Source: JOPF133 sp052144935 (lineage in GTDB: Bacteria; Acidobacteriota; Terriglobia; Bryobacterales; Bryobacteraceae). From it: a stretch of DNA of 42,484 nucleotides. Shown piece by piece: positions 22,435 to 31,862 of this stretch (within the stretch, counting starts at the first letter, position 1; each line of letters starts with the position of its first letter). The stretch is taken from positions 1 to 42,484 of the forward strand of contig JBKQPR010000069.1 of NCBI GenBank assembly GCA_052144935.1, read 5' to 3'. A program made the translations under genes and the position numbers. The notes under the pieces are model-generated. The model did no database searches, was not told where the DNA came from, and saw only the letters and a program-made list of their open reading frames with translations.

Positions 22435-25398
22435 ATGTCCAAGGAGTTAGTGATCTCGTCGAACCGCCACGAAACCCGCGTGGCGATGATGGAAGACGAT
22501 CAGTTGGTGGAGGTTTACCATCAACGCGAAAACGAATATTCCCTAGCGGGCAGCATTCACAAGGGCCGCGTGACCCGGGTATTGCCGGGCATGCAATCGG
22601 CATTCGTCGACATCGGCCTGGAGCGGGATGCCTTCCTGTATGTGTCGGACTTCTTTGAAGACAACGAGGAGTACGACAAGATTGTGACCAGCGTGGAGGA
22701 CAAGGTCCTCAAGCTGGACCGCACTCCACCGCCGCAGGTGACGCCGCCATTCCTGGTGGTCACGCCGGCGAGCGTACCCGCGGACGCCCCGGAAGCCTCC
22801 GAGACGGCGGCCGGCGGGGTGCCTGCCGCTGGTGGGGTTCCCGCCGCAGGTGGGCCCGCAAGCGGCGGGCCCGAGGCGATCCCGTTGGCGGAGAGCGCGC
22901 CCGCAGCCGCCGGGCCGACAGCCGCGCCGGAAGAGACCGCTGCGGCGGCGGCTCCTGCGCCGGCGCCCGTGGCCGCGCCCTCGCACCACCACGGTTCGGC
23001 CCCAGGTCCGTTCGGCGACCAGCAGCGGCGCGACGACCGCGACCGGCGCGGCGACCAGCGCGGCGGGCGGCGATCCAGGCGGCGGCGCGGCGGCCAGAGA
23101 GGCGGCGGCGGACGCAGCTTGCCGGATTCCAAGTTCTACTCGCCCGGCGGCGGCCGTCCCCCCATGGGAGGGCGCCCGGACGAAATCGCCTCCCCGGCGA
23201 TTCCGGAAGTTGTGGATCAAGCGGAGCCGCCCAGTGCGCCACCCCCGCGCGCATTGCCGCCTGAAGACTTCTTCGTTCTGCCGGGCGAATCGCTGGCCAA
23301 GTATACCCGCCCCGGAATGGAGGACGAAGAAACCACAGCGGCGGCACTGAGCGAAGAGGAAATCGAGGAGGTGTCCGAAGCCGTCGAAAGGCTGGAGGCC
23401 GAGAGGGCCCTCGAAGCCATTGAGGCGGCGGAAGAACTGGAAGCGGAGGAGGCTCTGGCGGTGGAAGCGCACGTGGAAGCCGCGGAAGCACTCGCCGAAG
23501 CACTCGCGGCTCAGCCGGAAGCGGAGTTGGAGTTGGCCCCGCCGGCTTGGCCGGATATCGTGTCCGGGGCGGAGGCGGAGGCGGAAGGGGGGCCTGACCC
23601 GGAGCCGGACCCGGCGGAACCGCGATCGGAACTGGCCGAGGCGGTCACCGAGGCCGTGGAAGAGGCCGCGCAGGAGGCGGCTGAGGAGGCGGCCGAGGAG
23701 GCGGCCGCGGAGGCTGAGGCTGCGGCGGAAAAGGCCTCCGAAACCGCGGAGACCGCCGAGGACGTGGACCTGACCACCAGCGATGCCGCCGAACCGCTGG
23801 ATGCCTCCGAGGGGGAAGCGGCCGGCCAAACGGAGCTCGCAGAAGGCGCCGAGCCTGAAGAAGGCGCCGGGTCCGAAGGTGTCGCGGAAGCCGCGGAGAC
23901 CGCCGCCGGGGGCGAACCGGTGGACGAGGGTCCCGAACCGGCCCGCATCCCCACCAGCCTGACGGCCACCTTGCGGGAACAGGGTCCACGCTATCTGGAA
24001 CACCGCGTTTCCCGCCGCATGCGCCGCAAGGGCGGCCGTCCGGATGGGCGCCCCGACGGTCGTCCGGATGGGCGGCAACCGCAGGGTGGGCCAGGTGGGC
24101 GTCCCGACGCCCGCCCGCCGGAAGGGCCGCGCGGCGTCGAGCAGCGCACCGTTTCCGGACCGCGTAGCGCGCCCGAAGGCCGTCCCGAAAAAGCCGCGCC
24201 TTCCATCAGCGATCTGCTGCGCGAAGGCCAGGAGATCATCGTCCAGATCGCCAAAGAACCGCTGGGCGCGAAGGGCGCGCGCATCACTTCGCACATCGCG
24301 CTGCCCGGCCGCTTCCTGGTCTACATGCCGACGGTGGACCATATCGGCGTCTCGCGTAAGATTCCGAGCGACGACGAGCGCCTGCGGCTGAAGCGCGTGC
24401 TGCAGAGCAACCGCACTGGAATCCCGGGCGGATATATCGTGAGGACCGCCGGCGAGGGCCGCTCCGAAGAGGAGCTCCGCGCCGACATGATGTTCCTCTA
24501 CAACATGTGGCTGGACATGCGCCAGAAGGCCGAGCGCCGGCCCGCCCCCATGCTGATCCATCACGATCTGAACGTGGTGGAGCGCGTGCTGCGCGACCAG
24601 CTCACGTCGGCTTTCAAGAGCATCTGGGTGGACAACGAAGAGACTTACGAGAACGTGCTGCGCTTCGTGCAGCGGTTCCAGCCGGCGCTGGTGAGCCGAG
24701 TGAAGCTGTACACGCGCTCGAACCCCATCTTCGACGAGTTCAACATTACCTCCGAGCTGGAGAAGGCCCTGCGCCCCAAGGTGTGGCTGAAATCCGGCGG
24801 CCACATCGTGATCAACCAGACCGAGGCGCTGGTGGCCATCGACATCAACACCGGCAAGTACGTGGGCAAGTCGAACCGGCTGGAAGACACCATCGTCAAG
24901 ACCAACACGGACGCGGTGAAGGAGATCGTGCGGCAGATCCGGCTGCGCGACCTGGGCGGCATCATCGTGGTGGACTTCATCGACATGGACGAGCGCAAGA
25001 ATCGCCAGAAGGTGATGCAGGCGCTCGAAGAGGCCATGCGGGCCGACCGCGCGCCGTACAAGATTTTGCAGTTCAACGATTTCGGCCTGGTGGCGATTAC
25101 CCGCAAGCGCGTGAAGCAGAGCCTGGAGCGGACCCTATGCATGCCCTGTCCTTATTGTGAGGGCGCCGGGTACGTGAAGAGCCCGCAAACCCTGGTGGGC
25201 GAGATCCTGCAGGAAGCCCAGAAGATCGCCCGGGCGGTGGAGGGCAAGGACGTCCTGCTGCGCGTGAACCCGGAAGTGGCCAAGCTGTTGAAGTCCAGCC
25301 AGAACTCGTACCTGCAGGAGCTGGAGGAGATCCTGGGCCGCACGGTGATTGTGAAGAGCGATCCGCTGTTGCACCAGGAAAAGTTCGACCTGGCGTAA
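22435..25398 (+). CDS. ribonuclease E/G with a large insertion in the S1 domain
   Basis: This is a 987-residue endoribonuclease for RNA decay and rRNA maturation. The start is the ATG at 22435 after GGAGGT. Residues 1-95 carry the first half of the S1 domain (GSIHKGRVTRVLPGMQSAFV, DIGLERDAFLYVSDFF). Residues about 98-588 are low-complexity: Ala/Pro-rich, then an Arg/Gly patch (RRSRRRRGGQRGGGG), then a long Ala/Glu helix-prone stretch, then Arg/Gly again. Conserved sequence resumes with REGQEIIVQIAKEPLGAKGA and RITSHIALPGRFLVYMP. Catalytic aspartates are D803 (VAIDINTG) and D847 (VVDFIDMD), matching D303 and D346 of E. coli RNase E. The zinc link is CPYC (C905, C908), with an extra C902. RNase E and G cannot be told apart firmly; there is no long C-terminal scaffold, and the insertion may serve instead. 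Confidence 0.92.
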   Translation: MSKELVISSNRHETRVAMMEDDQLVEVYHQRENEYSLAGSIHKGRVTRVLPGMQSAFVDIGLERDAFLYVSDFFEDNEEYDKIVTSVEDKVLKLDRTPPPQVTPPFLVVTPASVPADAPEASETAAGGVPAAGGVPAAGGPASGGPEAIPLAESAPAAAGPTAAPEETAAAAAPAPAPVAAPSHHHGSAPGPFGDQQRRDDRDRRGDQRGGRRSRRRRGGQRGGGGRSLPDSKFYSPGGGRPPMGGRPDEIASPAIPEVVDQAEPPSAPPPRALPPEDFFVLPGESLAKYTRPGMEDEETTAAALSEEEIEEVSEAVERLEAERALEAIEAAEELEAEEALAVEAHVEAAEALAEALAAQPEAELELAPPAWPDIVSGAEAEAEGGPDPEPDPAEPRSELAEAVTEAVEEAAQEAAEEAAEEAAAEAEAAAEKASETAETAEDVDLTTSDAAEPLDASEGEAAGQTELAEGAEPEEGAGSEGVAEAAETAAGGEPVDEGPEPARIPTSLTATLREQGPRYLEHRVSRRMRRKGGRPDGRPDGRPDGRQPQGGPGGRPDARPPEGPRGVEQRTVSGPRSAPEGRPEKAAPSISDLLREGQEIIVQIAKEPLGAKGARITSHIALPGRFLVYMPTVDHIGVSRKIPSDDERLRLKRVLQSNRTGIPGGYIVRTAGEGRSEEELRADMMFLYNMWLDMRQKAERRPAPMLIHHDLNVVERVLRDQLTSAFKSIWVDNEETYENVLRFVQRFQPALVSRVKLYTRSNPIFDEFNITSELEKALRPKVWLKSGGHIVINQTEALVAIDINTGKYVGKSNRLEDTIVKTNTDAVKEIVRQIRLRDLGGIIVVDFIDMDERKNRQKVMQALEEAMRADRAPYKILQFNDFGLVAITRKRVKQSLERTLCMPCPYCEGAGYVKSPQTLVGEILQEAQKIARAVEGKDVLLRVNPEVAKLLKSSQNSYLQELEEILGRTVIVKSDPLLHQEKFDLA

Positions 25399-25446
25399 GG
25401 GGCGCGGGGGGCCTCACGCTACACTGATGGAGTAGGGTGAAAGGGC

Positions 25447-25710
25447 ATGGAACTCACGGTCCAAATTCCCGATGAGCTGGCCAGCCGCATGGGCGCAGCC
25501 GCTGGCGACCTCTCGCGCCGCGCCCTCGAAGCGCTGGCGCTCGAAGAATTCAAGAGTGGCCGGATTACTAAGCCTGAGCTGCGGCGGTTGCTTGGTTTTG
25601 GAACCAGGTACCGGCTCGATGGGTTCCTAAAATCCCATGACCTGTATGAAGACTACACCATGGAAGATTTTGAGCGGGATCGTGACGCTCTGAAACAGTT
25701 GGGATTCTAA
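25447..25710 (+). CDS. UPF0175-family antitoxin
   Basis: This is an 87-residue protein. It opens with a ribbon-like strand (MELTVQIPDELASRM), followed by SRRALEALALEEFKSGRITK, PELRRLLGFGTRYRLDGFLK and an acidic C-terminus (DLYEDYTMEDFERDRDALKQ), the usual UPF0175 layout of strand, helix and HTH-like pair. UPF0175 proteins precede DUF3368 PIN nucleases and are thought to neutralise them. AGGGTGAAAGGGC lies just before the ATG. The PIN gene begins three bases after its stop, so the two are cotranscribed. It probably also binds its own promoter. Confidence 0.85.
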   Translation: MELTVQIPDELASRMGAAAGDLSRRALEALALEEFKSGRITKPELRRLLGFGTRYRLDGFLKSHDLYEDYTMEDFERDRDALKQLGF

Positions 25711-25713
25711 CCG

Positions 25714-26736
25714 GTGCGGCCCATCATTGCCGACACCGGACCGGTCAACTACCTGATACCGATCGGAAACATCGATCTTCTTCCGGCTCTATTTGACAAA
25801 GTGATTCTGCCATCCGCCGTGCAAGCGGAGTTGGCTGACCCGGACGCTCCCCCTTCGGTCCGGAACTGGATCGCCTATCCTCCGGCCTGGCTTCACGTCC
25901 ACGAAACGCCGGGCAGCGAATCCGAACAGGCTTCTCTGGAAGGACTCGATGAAGGGGAGAAAGCCGCAATCGCCTTGGCCATTTCGCTCAACGCGGACCT
26001 GCTGCTCATGGACGATCGGAGGGGCGTGATTGTAGCTCGCGGCAAGGGACTCCGTGTGACCGGCACGCTTGGAGTTCTCGATCTTGCCGCCCAGCGCGGC
26101 TTGGTTAACTTCGCTCAGGCGATCGATCGTCTTCGGAGGACAACTTTCAGAATCCCGGAGGCGCTTCTCGATTCGCTGGTGAAAAGCGCACGCGCAGCAA
26201 GGCGGCGATGCCTAAAACCGCTCTCGCGCTCGCAGCCGCCGCCACGACAAGCCACCGGAGGCAGTTGGCAGGGGGGGCCAGATGTTTGGCTCTCAGCGAT
26301 CCGGCGGACAGCTTCACGCGGCGCCGGACAGCGCGCGTTCCACGGTCTCCGGGAAACGATCGATGACCATCAGGTAAGCACGGACTGCGCTGGGTGGCTG
26401 CACGCGTCCGCACTCCCAGTCCTGGAGGGTCCGGAGGTTGAACCCGTACCGCTCCGCAAACTCCGATTGAGACAGGCCCGACTTCGAACGGATCGCCTTG
26501 GCATCCACGCGGCCCGGATAGCGGTAGGTGGGGAGGCTGATTTCCCCGCGCGCATGGGCGATGGCTTCCTTCAGTCCAGCGATGACGCCCTTTCCCACAG
26601 GCGTCAGCTTCTCGGTCTTGGAAACCGGCTTACCGGCGCTTATTTTCTTCTTTGGCATGTTTTAGTTCCCTCACAAATGCCTTGGCTGCTTTTGCGATCG
26701 GCAGCGTCCATGTCGGCTTGCTCGTTTTTGGAGTAG
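25714..26736 (+). CDS. PIN-domain toxin (DUF3368), abnormally extended frame
   Basis: The GTG at 25714 starts a PIN nuclease: MRPIIADTGPVNYLIPIGNI (first Asp), then LDEGEKAAIALAISLNADLL (Glu and central acid), then LLMDDRRGVIVARGKGL (DD pair) and GTLGVLDLAAQRGL. These acids bind the metal that cuts RNA. Family members are about 160-170 residues; here conserved sequence ends near residue 157 (EALLDSLVK), but the frame stays open for about 180 more codons, antisense to the convergent HTH gene. Removing one A from AAAA at 26182-26185 gives LVKAHAQQGGDA and a stop at 26213-26215, a plausible original end. The nuclease core should still fold; the tail is probably junk. A sequence error is possible. 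Confidence 0.75.
   Translation: MRPIIADTGPVNYLIPIGNIDLLPALFDKVILPSAVQAELADPDAPPSVRNWIAYPPAWLHVHETPGSESEQASLEGLDEGEKAAIALAISLNADLLLMDDRRGVIVARGKGLRVTGTLGVLDLAAQRGLVNFAQAIDRLRRTTFRIPEALLDSLVKSARAARRRCLKPLSRSQPPPRQATGGSWQGGPDVWLSAIRRTASRGAGQRAFHGLRETIDDHQVSTDCAGWLHASALPVLEGPEVEPVPLRKLRLRQARLRTDRLGIHAARIAVGGEADFPARMGDGFLQSSDDALSHRRQLLGLGNRLTGAYFLLWHVLVPSQMPWLLLRSAASMSACSFLE
26314..26658 (-). CDS. HTH (XRE-like) antitoxin
   Basis: This is a 114-residue protein with a basic N-terminus (MPKKKISAGKP) and a C-terminal helix-turn-helix: DAKAIRSKSGLSQSEFAERY, GFNLRTLQDWECGRVQPPSA, then VRAYLMVIDRFPETVERAL. This is the COG2944/HigA-like type found downstream of RelE/HigB-like toxins. It neutralises the toxin and probably represses the operon through the HTH. 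The ATG at 26658 lies inside the 3' end of the toxin gene (19 bp overlap), so translation is coupled. The opposite strand is covered by the extended frame of the PIN gene. Confidence 0.85.
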   Translation of the reverse strand: MPKKKISAGKPVSKTEKLTPVGKGVIAGLKEAIAHARGEISLPTYRYPGRVDAKAIRSKSGLSQSEFAERYGFNLRTLQDWECGRVQPPSAVRAYLMVIDRFPETVERALSGAA

Positions 26737-26975
26737 ATGTACAAAAGGTACACCTCATCGTCCGAAGTCCAGTAATAGTAAATCACACGGACGCCACCGC
26801 TCTTGCCCTTCCCCTGCCGGCCCCAGCGAGCCTTCCGCACGCCACCCGTTCCCGGAATGACTGGATAGAGTTCCGGATTTGAGGCAATCGCATCGCGTAG
26901 TGCCGCCCTCTCGTCTTCGGCCAATAACCGCCGTGCTCCCCGCTGGTAACGGCTGGTCGCGATTACGGTTGCCAT
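26640..26975 (-). CDS. RelE/HigB-like toxin, C-terminus out of frame
   Basis: This is a 111-residue RelE/ParE-superfamily protein: LLAEDERAALRDAIASNPEL, YPVIPGTGGVRKARWGRQGK, GKSGGVRVIYYYWTSDDEVY and LLYIYSKNEQADMDAADRK. The toxins are ribosome-dependent mRNA interferases; the basic RKARW..GKGKSGG..R patch is the likely RNA contact. After DRK the frame reads SSQGICEGTKTCQRRK. One frame over, the same DNA reads KAFVRELKHAKEENK, which fits the family end. Losing one A from the AAAA on the minus strand (26690-26693) restores it, so the last 15 or so residues appear frameshifted. Activity may be reduced. The start is the ATG at 26975. The gene is first in its operon, before the antitoxin. Confidence 0.8.
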   Translation of the reverse strand: MATVIATSRYQRGARRLLAEDERAALRDAIASNPELYPVIPGTGGVRKARWGRQGKGKSGGVRVIYYYWTSDDEVYLLYIYSKNEQADMDAADRKSSQGICEGTKTCQRRK

Positions 26976-27174
26976 CCGCTCTTACTATACGGAACATCCG
27001 TACGGTTAGCAAGACCAGGCGGGCGAACAGGGCGAACATCCTTATGGGTGCGATGCCTTCAGCTTACGAAGCGGGAAAGGGTTAGGGCGAATAGCGTGCG
27101 AGCACTCTCCTTACTTTATCCTCTTCATCACATTTCATCATTCGCCTACCGTAAAATAGGACAGTAGTCTGAAC

Positions 27175-28356
27175 ATGCAATGCCCACCTTGCCATGGCAC
27201 AGGCCATTCGTCATTCTATCCTGGTCATTGTCGTCTCTGCAGAGGCCTAGGGACCTTGCCCGACACTCGCGTGGGCAATCCTAGTTGCGTTGCCTGTCAT
27301 GGAACGGGCGTATCCGTCTATTCTTTAGGATTCTGTGAGATTTGCGGCGGATGGGGAAAGCTGCCTGGGCGGCCGGCGCCAGCGATAAACATTTCAGCCC
27401 TAATACCAGAGGTTCTACGTGCCCTGGAGCCCAAGGCGCTACCTCCGCCAGTGAAAACTCTTGAGGTCGAACAGATCGAGTGTAAACCGATGAGGATTTT
27501 CATCAGCCACGCCTACGCCGATAAGGCGCTAGCCAGCAAATTCGTCGATTTCCTCCGGCTCGGCGCCGGCATCTCGCACAAGAACATCTTTTATAGTTCA
27601 GCCAAAGGCACCATACGGAACGGCGACTTCTTTGTCGAGAACATCATCAACGAGCTTAATGGTGCTGACATCGTGATTGCGCTTCTCTCACGGTCGTATT
27701 TTGCCAGCCACTTTTGCCTTGCAGAGGCGGGGGCAGCCTTGGCCCGGAAGAAAGCCGGGACCTGCGATTTCTTCTCTTTCGTAATCCCCCCAGCGAGCTT
27801 CTCAGATCTTGATGGCATGTTGCTCGGTGTCCAATCTGGCTCCATACTCGACCTCCCGATCCATGGCGACATGAAAGATCGCATCCAGTCAGATATTCCT
27901 AAAGCGGATCTGCCCGGATCGGCTGTATGGGATGAGAAGCGCGAAGAGTTCTTGGTCGTGGCCGCAAATGCCGCATCCTTGTATGAGGCTCAACAAGATT
28001 TGGGCAAAATCAGGGTCGAGGAATACAAGTGGTGCTGGGAGCCCGGTAGTGAAACCGACAAGGTATATATAAAATCGAAGATCCGCGTCACATTCCGAAA
28101 CGGGTTGAAAACCGCGTTGCAGATCGAAAGCGGCGTTTGGGAATCCGGGAGTGACGGTATTGCGCCCTATGATCCTCACCAGCTCTTGAAGTGGCAACTG
28201 AAGCCGGGCGATGCCGAGGTGCTAGCCGTGTCTGTCCCCGCCGGCTCGACCTTCAGAACCTGGATTGGCCTCGCCGAAAACGTGAACGGCGAGGAGTGCC
28301 TAAACCGCAGTGGCTCAAGAACTACGGGAACCATGCAATCATGCAACTACGCCTAA
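27175..28356 (+). CDS. zinc-finger/TIR-domain protein, candidate defence effector
   Basis: This is a 393-residue protein of three parts. Residues 1-64 hold four CxxCxGxG motifs (CPPCHGTG at 3, CRLCRGLG at 19, CVACHGTG at 38, CEICGGWG at 54), the set seen in the DnaJ zinc-binding domain; eight cysteines could bind two zincs. Residues 106 to about 235 are a TIR domain: MRIFISHAYADKALASKFVD, a middle ADIVIALLSRSYFASHFC, and LAEAGAAL, where E184 sits at the catalytic glutamate position of NAD-cleaving TIRs. Residues about 265-380 look beta-rich (VYIKSKIRVTFRNGL, VSVPAGSTFRTWIGL) and are not recognised. There is no signal peptide or membrane helix. Base composition is visibly less GC-rich than its neighbours, suggesting transfer. 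Partner gene absent; ribosome-binding site weak. Confidence 0.85.
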   Translation: MQCPPCHGTGHSSFYPGHCRLCRGLGTLPDTRVGNPSCVACHGTGVSVYSLGFCEICGGWGKLPGRPAPAINISALIPEVLRALEPKALPPPVKTLEVEQIECKPMRIFISHAYADKALASKFVDFLRLGAGISHKNIFYSSAKGTIRNGDFFVENIINELNGADIVIALLSRSYFASHFCLAEAGAALARKKAGTCDFFSFVIPPASFSDLDGMLLGVQSGSILDLPIHGDMKDRIQSDIPKADLPGSAVWDEKREEFLVVAANAASLYEAQQDLGKIRVEEYKWCWEPGSETDKVYIKSKIRVTFRNGLKTALQIESGVWESGSDGIAPYDPHQLLKWQLKPGDAEVLAVSVPAGSTFRTWIGLAENVNGEECLNRSGSRTTGTMQSCNYA

Positions 28357-28526
28357 AAATTGGCGCTCACTCCTTACCTCACGACATTCGCTTCTAAGAA
28401 TTACTGACAGTCCATACGCCGAAAGTCCCAGGGGGCACCTGCACCGGCCGGCGCTCCTGCGCGGATGGAACAGCATGATAAAGACTGCGCGGTGGCGCGG
28501 GAGACATGACGAACTCCGGCCCGCTT
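28357..28526. other. convergent intergenic gap
   Basis: The gap lies between the TIR gene and glpF, which converge. I see no gene, and no strong terminator hairpin with a T-run. Confidence 0.4.
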
Positions 28527-29255
28527 TCAAAACCCGGCCCAGCGGACGACGGCTCCGGCCAGCGCCCCGCCGATCAGCGGACCGATGATCGGCACCAGGG
28601 CGTAGCTCCAGTCCGAGCCGCCCTTCTTCGCAATCGGCAGAATCGCGTGGGCGATGCGCGGCCCCAGGTCCCGCGCGGGGTTGATGGCGTAGCCGGTGGT
28701 GCCGCCGAGGCTCAGTCCGATTCCCCATACCAGGCTGCCCACCAGGTAGGGGCCGAGCCCCGCGGCCGGGCCGGCTGCCGCCACGGCCTTGGAGAAAATC
28801 GCCGAGGCCACCAGCACCAGGACGAATGTTCCGATGATCTCGCTCAGCAGGTTGAAGGCCGGCCAGCGGATCGCCGGCGAGGTGCAGAAGCAGGCCCGCT
28901 TGAGGTCCGGCTCGGGGGTCTCCCGCCAGTGCGGAAAGTAGAACAGCCAAACCAGCGTAGCCCCGGCGAGGGCCCCCGTCAGTTGCGCCAACACGTACGG
29001 TCCCAGTTTGCTGAAATCGCCGGATGACACGGCCACTCCCAGCGTGAACGCGGGGTTCAAATGCGCGTCCGGACTTCCGAACGCGATGGCGGTGAACACG
29101 CCCAGCATCACCGCCAAGCCCCAGCCGGTGGCAATCACCATCCAACCGGAGCCCTCGCCCTTGGATTTCTTCAGCAGGACGTTGGCCACCACGCCGTTGC
29201 CCATCAGGATGAGCACCAGCGTGCCCATGAACTCGCCGCACATGTGCTTATCCAT
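28527..29255 (-). CDS. glpF: glycerol uptake facilitator (aquaglyceroporin)
   Basis: This is a 242-residue inner-membrane channel for passive glycerol entry. Six helices and two half-helices are visible, with the two NPA boxes as HLNPAFTLG and AINPARDLGPR. The Asp after the second NPA(R) is the mark of glycerol channels as opposed to water channels. The N-terminus (CGEFMGTLVLILMGNGVVAN) is typical. GAGGAAT precedes the ATG, three bases after the glpK stop. Gene order is dipeptidase, glpK, glpF in one operon, so entering glycerol is trapped at once by the kinase. Confidence 0.95.
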   Translation of the reverse strand: MDKHMCGEFMGTLVLILMGNGVVANVLLKKSKGEGSGWMVIATGWGLAVMLGVFTAIAFGSPDAHLNPAFTLGVAVSSGDFSKLGPYVLAQLTGALAGATLVWLFYFPHWRETPEPDLKRACFCTSPAIRWPAFNLLSEIIGTFVLVLVASAIFSKAVAAAGPAAGLGPYLVGSLVWGIGLSLGGTTGYAINPARDLGPRIAHAILPIAKKGGSDWSYALVPIIGPLIGGALAGAVVRWAGF

Positions 29256-29258
29256 TGT

Positions 29259-30749
29259 TTATTCCTCCAGCCAGTCGAAGGACCGCTCGACGGCCTTCTT
29301 CCAGAAGCCGTACATGCGCTCGCGGCGCGCCGGGTCCATGGACGGCTGCCAGGTGCGGTTCACCGACCAGTGGCTCTTCAACTCTTCGACATCGCTGTAC
29401 AAGCCCACCGCCAGACCGGCGGCGTAAGCGGCGCCCAGCGCGGTGGTCTCCTGGACCGCGGGGCGCACCACCGGGCGGTCGAGAATATCGGATTGAAACT
29501 GCATGAGCAGCTCGTTCCCCACCATGCCGCCATCGGTGCGCAGCACGTTGACCGGCACGCCCGCGTCCTTCTCCATGGCCTCCACCACTTCGCGGGTCTG
29601 GAAGGCGGTGGCTTCCAGCACGGCGCGCGCCAGGTGGCCCTTGTTGCTGTAGCGGGTCAAGCCGGCGATCACGCCGCGCGCGTTGTGCTTCCAGTGGGGC
29701 GCGTACAGCCCGGAAAACGCCGGCACGAAATAGACGCCTCCGTTGTCTTCCACGGTGCGCGCGAGGGGCTCGATTTCCGCGCTGCCGGTGATCAGTCCGA
29801 AATTATCGCGAACCCACTGCACCAGCGCCCCGGTGATGGCCACGCTGCCCTCCAGGGCGTAGCGCGCCGGCTCCCCGCCGAAACGGAACGCCACGGTGGT
29901 GAGCAGCCCGCATTTGGACGCGACGGCCGAGGTTCCGGTGTTCATCAACAAAAAACATCCGGTGCCGTAGGTGTTTTTGGCCTCGCCGGCCGCGAAACAG
30001 GTCTGCCCCACCAGCGCGGCCTGCTGGTCGCCCAGAATCCCGGCCACGGGCACGCCCGCCACGGCATCCAAAATGGCTTCGCCGTAGAACTCGCTGCTCG
30101 ACCGGATGGCCGGCAGCATCTGCCGCGGAATGCCGAACGCGCCGAGCAGATCGCGGTCCCAATCGAGCGTGTGGAGGTTCATCAACTGGGTGCGGCTGGC
30201 GTTGGTGCAATCGGTGACGTGCAGGCCGCCGGTGAGCCGCCACAGCAGGAAGGTGTCGATGTTGCCAAAGAGCACTTCGCCCGCTTCGGCCCGCTCGCGC
30301 ACGCCGGGCACGTGGTCCAGCATCCAGCGGATTTTCAGGCTGCTGAAATAGGTGGAGAGCGGCAGCCCGGTGGCCTGGCGGAAGCGGTCGGCGCCGCCGG
30401 CGCGCGACATCTCGCCGACGGACTCGCCGACGCGCGTGTCCTGCCACACCAGCGCGTTGCACACGGGCCGGCCGGTGACGCGGTCCCACAGCACGGAAGT
30501 TTCGCGCTGGTTGGTGATGCCGATGGCGGCCAGGTCCGCGGGGCGCAGGTTGGCGTGCGCCATGGCCTCCCGCACGACTTCCTCGGTGCGGAGCCAGATT
30601 TCCTCCGGATCGTGCTCCACCCAGCCGGGCGCCGGGTAAATCTGCTGGTGCTCTCTCTGCGCGGACGCGACCACCTTGCCCTTCCGGTCAAAGACCATGA
30701 ACCGGGTGCTGGTGGTGCCCTGATCGATGGCTCCGATGTAGTCCGGCAT
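29259..30749 (-). CDS. glpK: glycerol kinase
   Basis: This is a 496-residue cytoplasmic FGGY kinase that turns glycerol and ATP into glycerol-3-phosphate. The first ATP-binding motif is YIGAIDQGTTSTRFMVFDRK. Substrate residues lie in TNQRETSVLWDR and WQDTRVGESV. FGGY signatures include YGTGCFLLMNTG and, near the C-terminus, VLRTDGGMVGNELLMQFQSD. Length is normal. The ATG directly follows the dipeptidase TAA (TAAATG), so the two are coupled. No glpD or glpR is in the window. Confidence 0.96.
   Translation of the reverse strand: MPDYIGAIDQGTTSTRFMVFDRKGKVVASAQREHQQIYPAPGWVEHDPEEIWLRTEEVVREAMAHANLRPADLAAIGITNQRETSVLWDRVTGRPVCNALVWQDTRVGESVGEMSRAGGADRFRQATGLPLSTYFSSLKIRWMLDHVPGVRERAEAGEVLFGNIDTFLLWRLTGGLHVTDCTNASRTQLMNLHTLDWDRDLLGAFGIPRQMLPAIRSSSEFYGEAILDAVAGVPVAGILGDQQAALVGQTCFAAGEAKNTYGTGCFLLMNTGTSAVASKCGLLTTVAFRFGGEPARYALEGSVAITGALVQWVRDNFGLITGSAEIEPLARTVEDNGGVYFVPAFSGLYAPHWKHNARGVIAGLTRYSNKGHLARAVLEATAFQTREVVEAMEKDAGVPVNVLRTDGGMVGNELLMQFQSDILDRPVVRPAVQETTALGAAYAAGLAVGLYSDVEELKSHWSVNRTWQPSMDPARRERMYGFWKKAVERSFDWLEE

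Positions 30750-31862
<1,113 letters not shown>

Noticed and set aside
22543..24804. A 753-codon minus frame across the RNase E/G insertion
   Set aside because: It mirrors the low-complexity insert as Phe/Arg/Gly-rich sequence; no start signal or motif.
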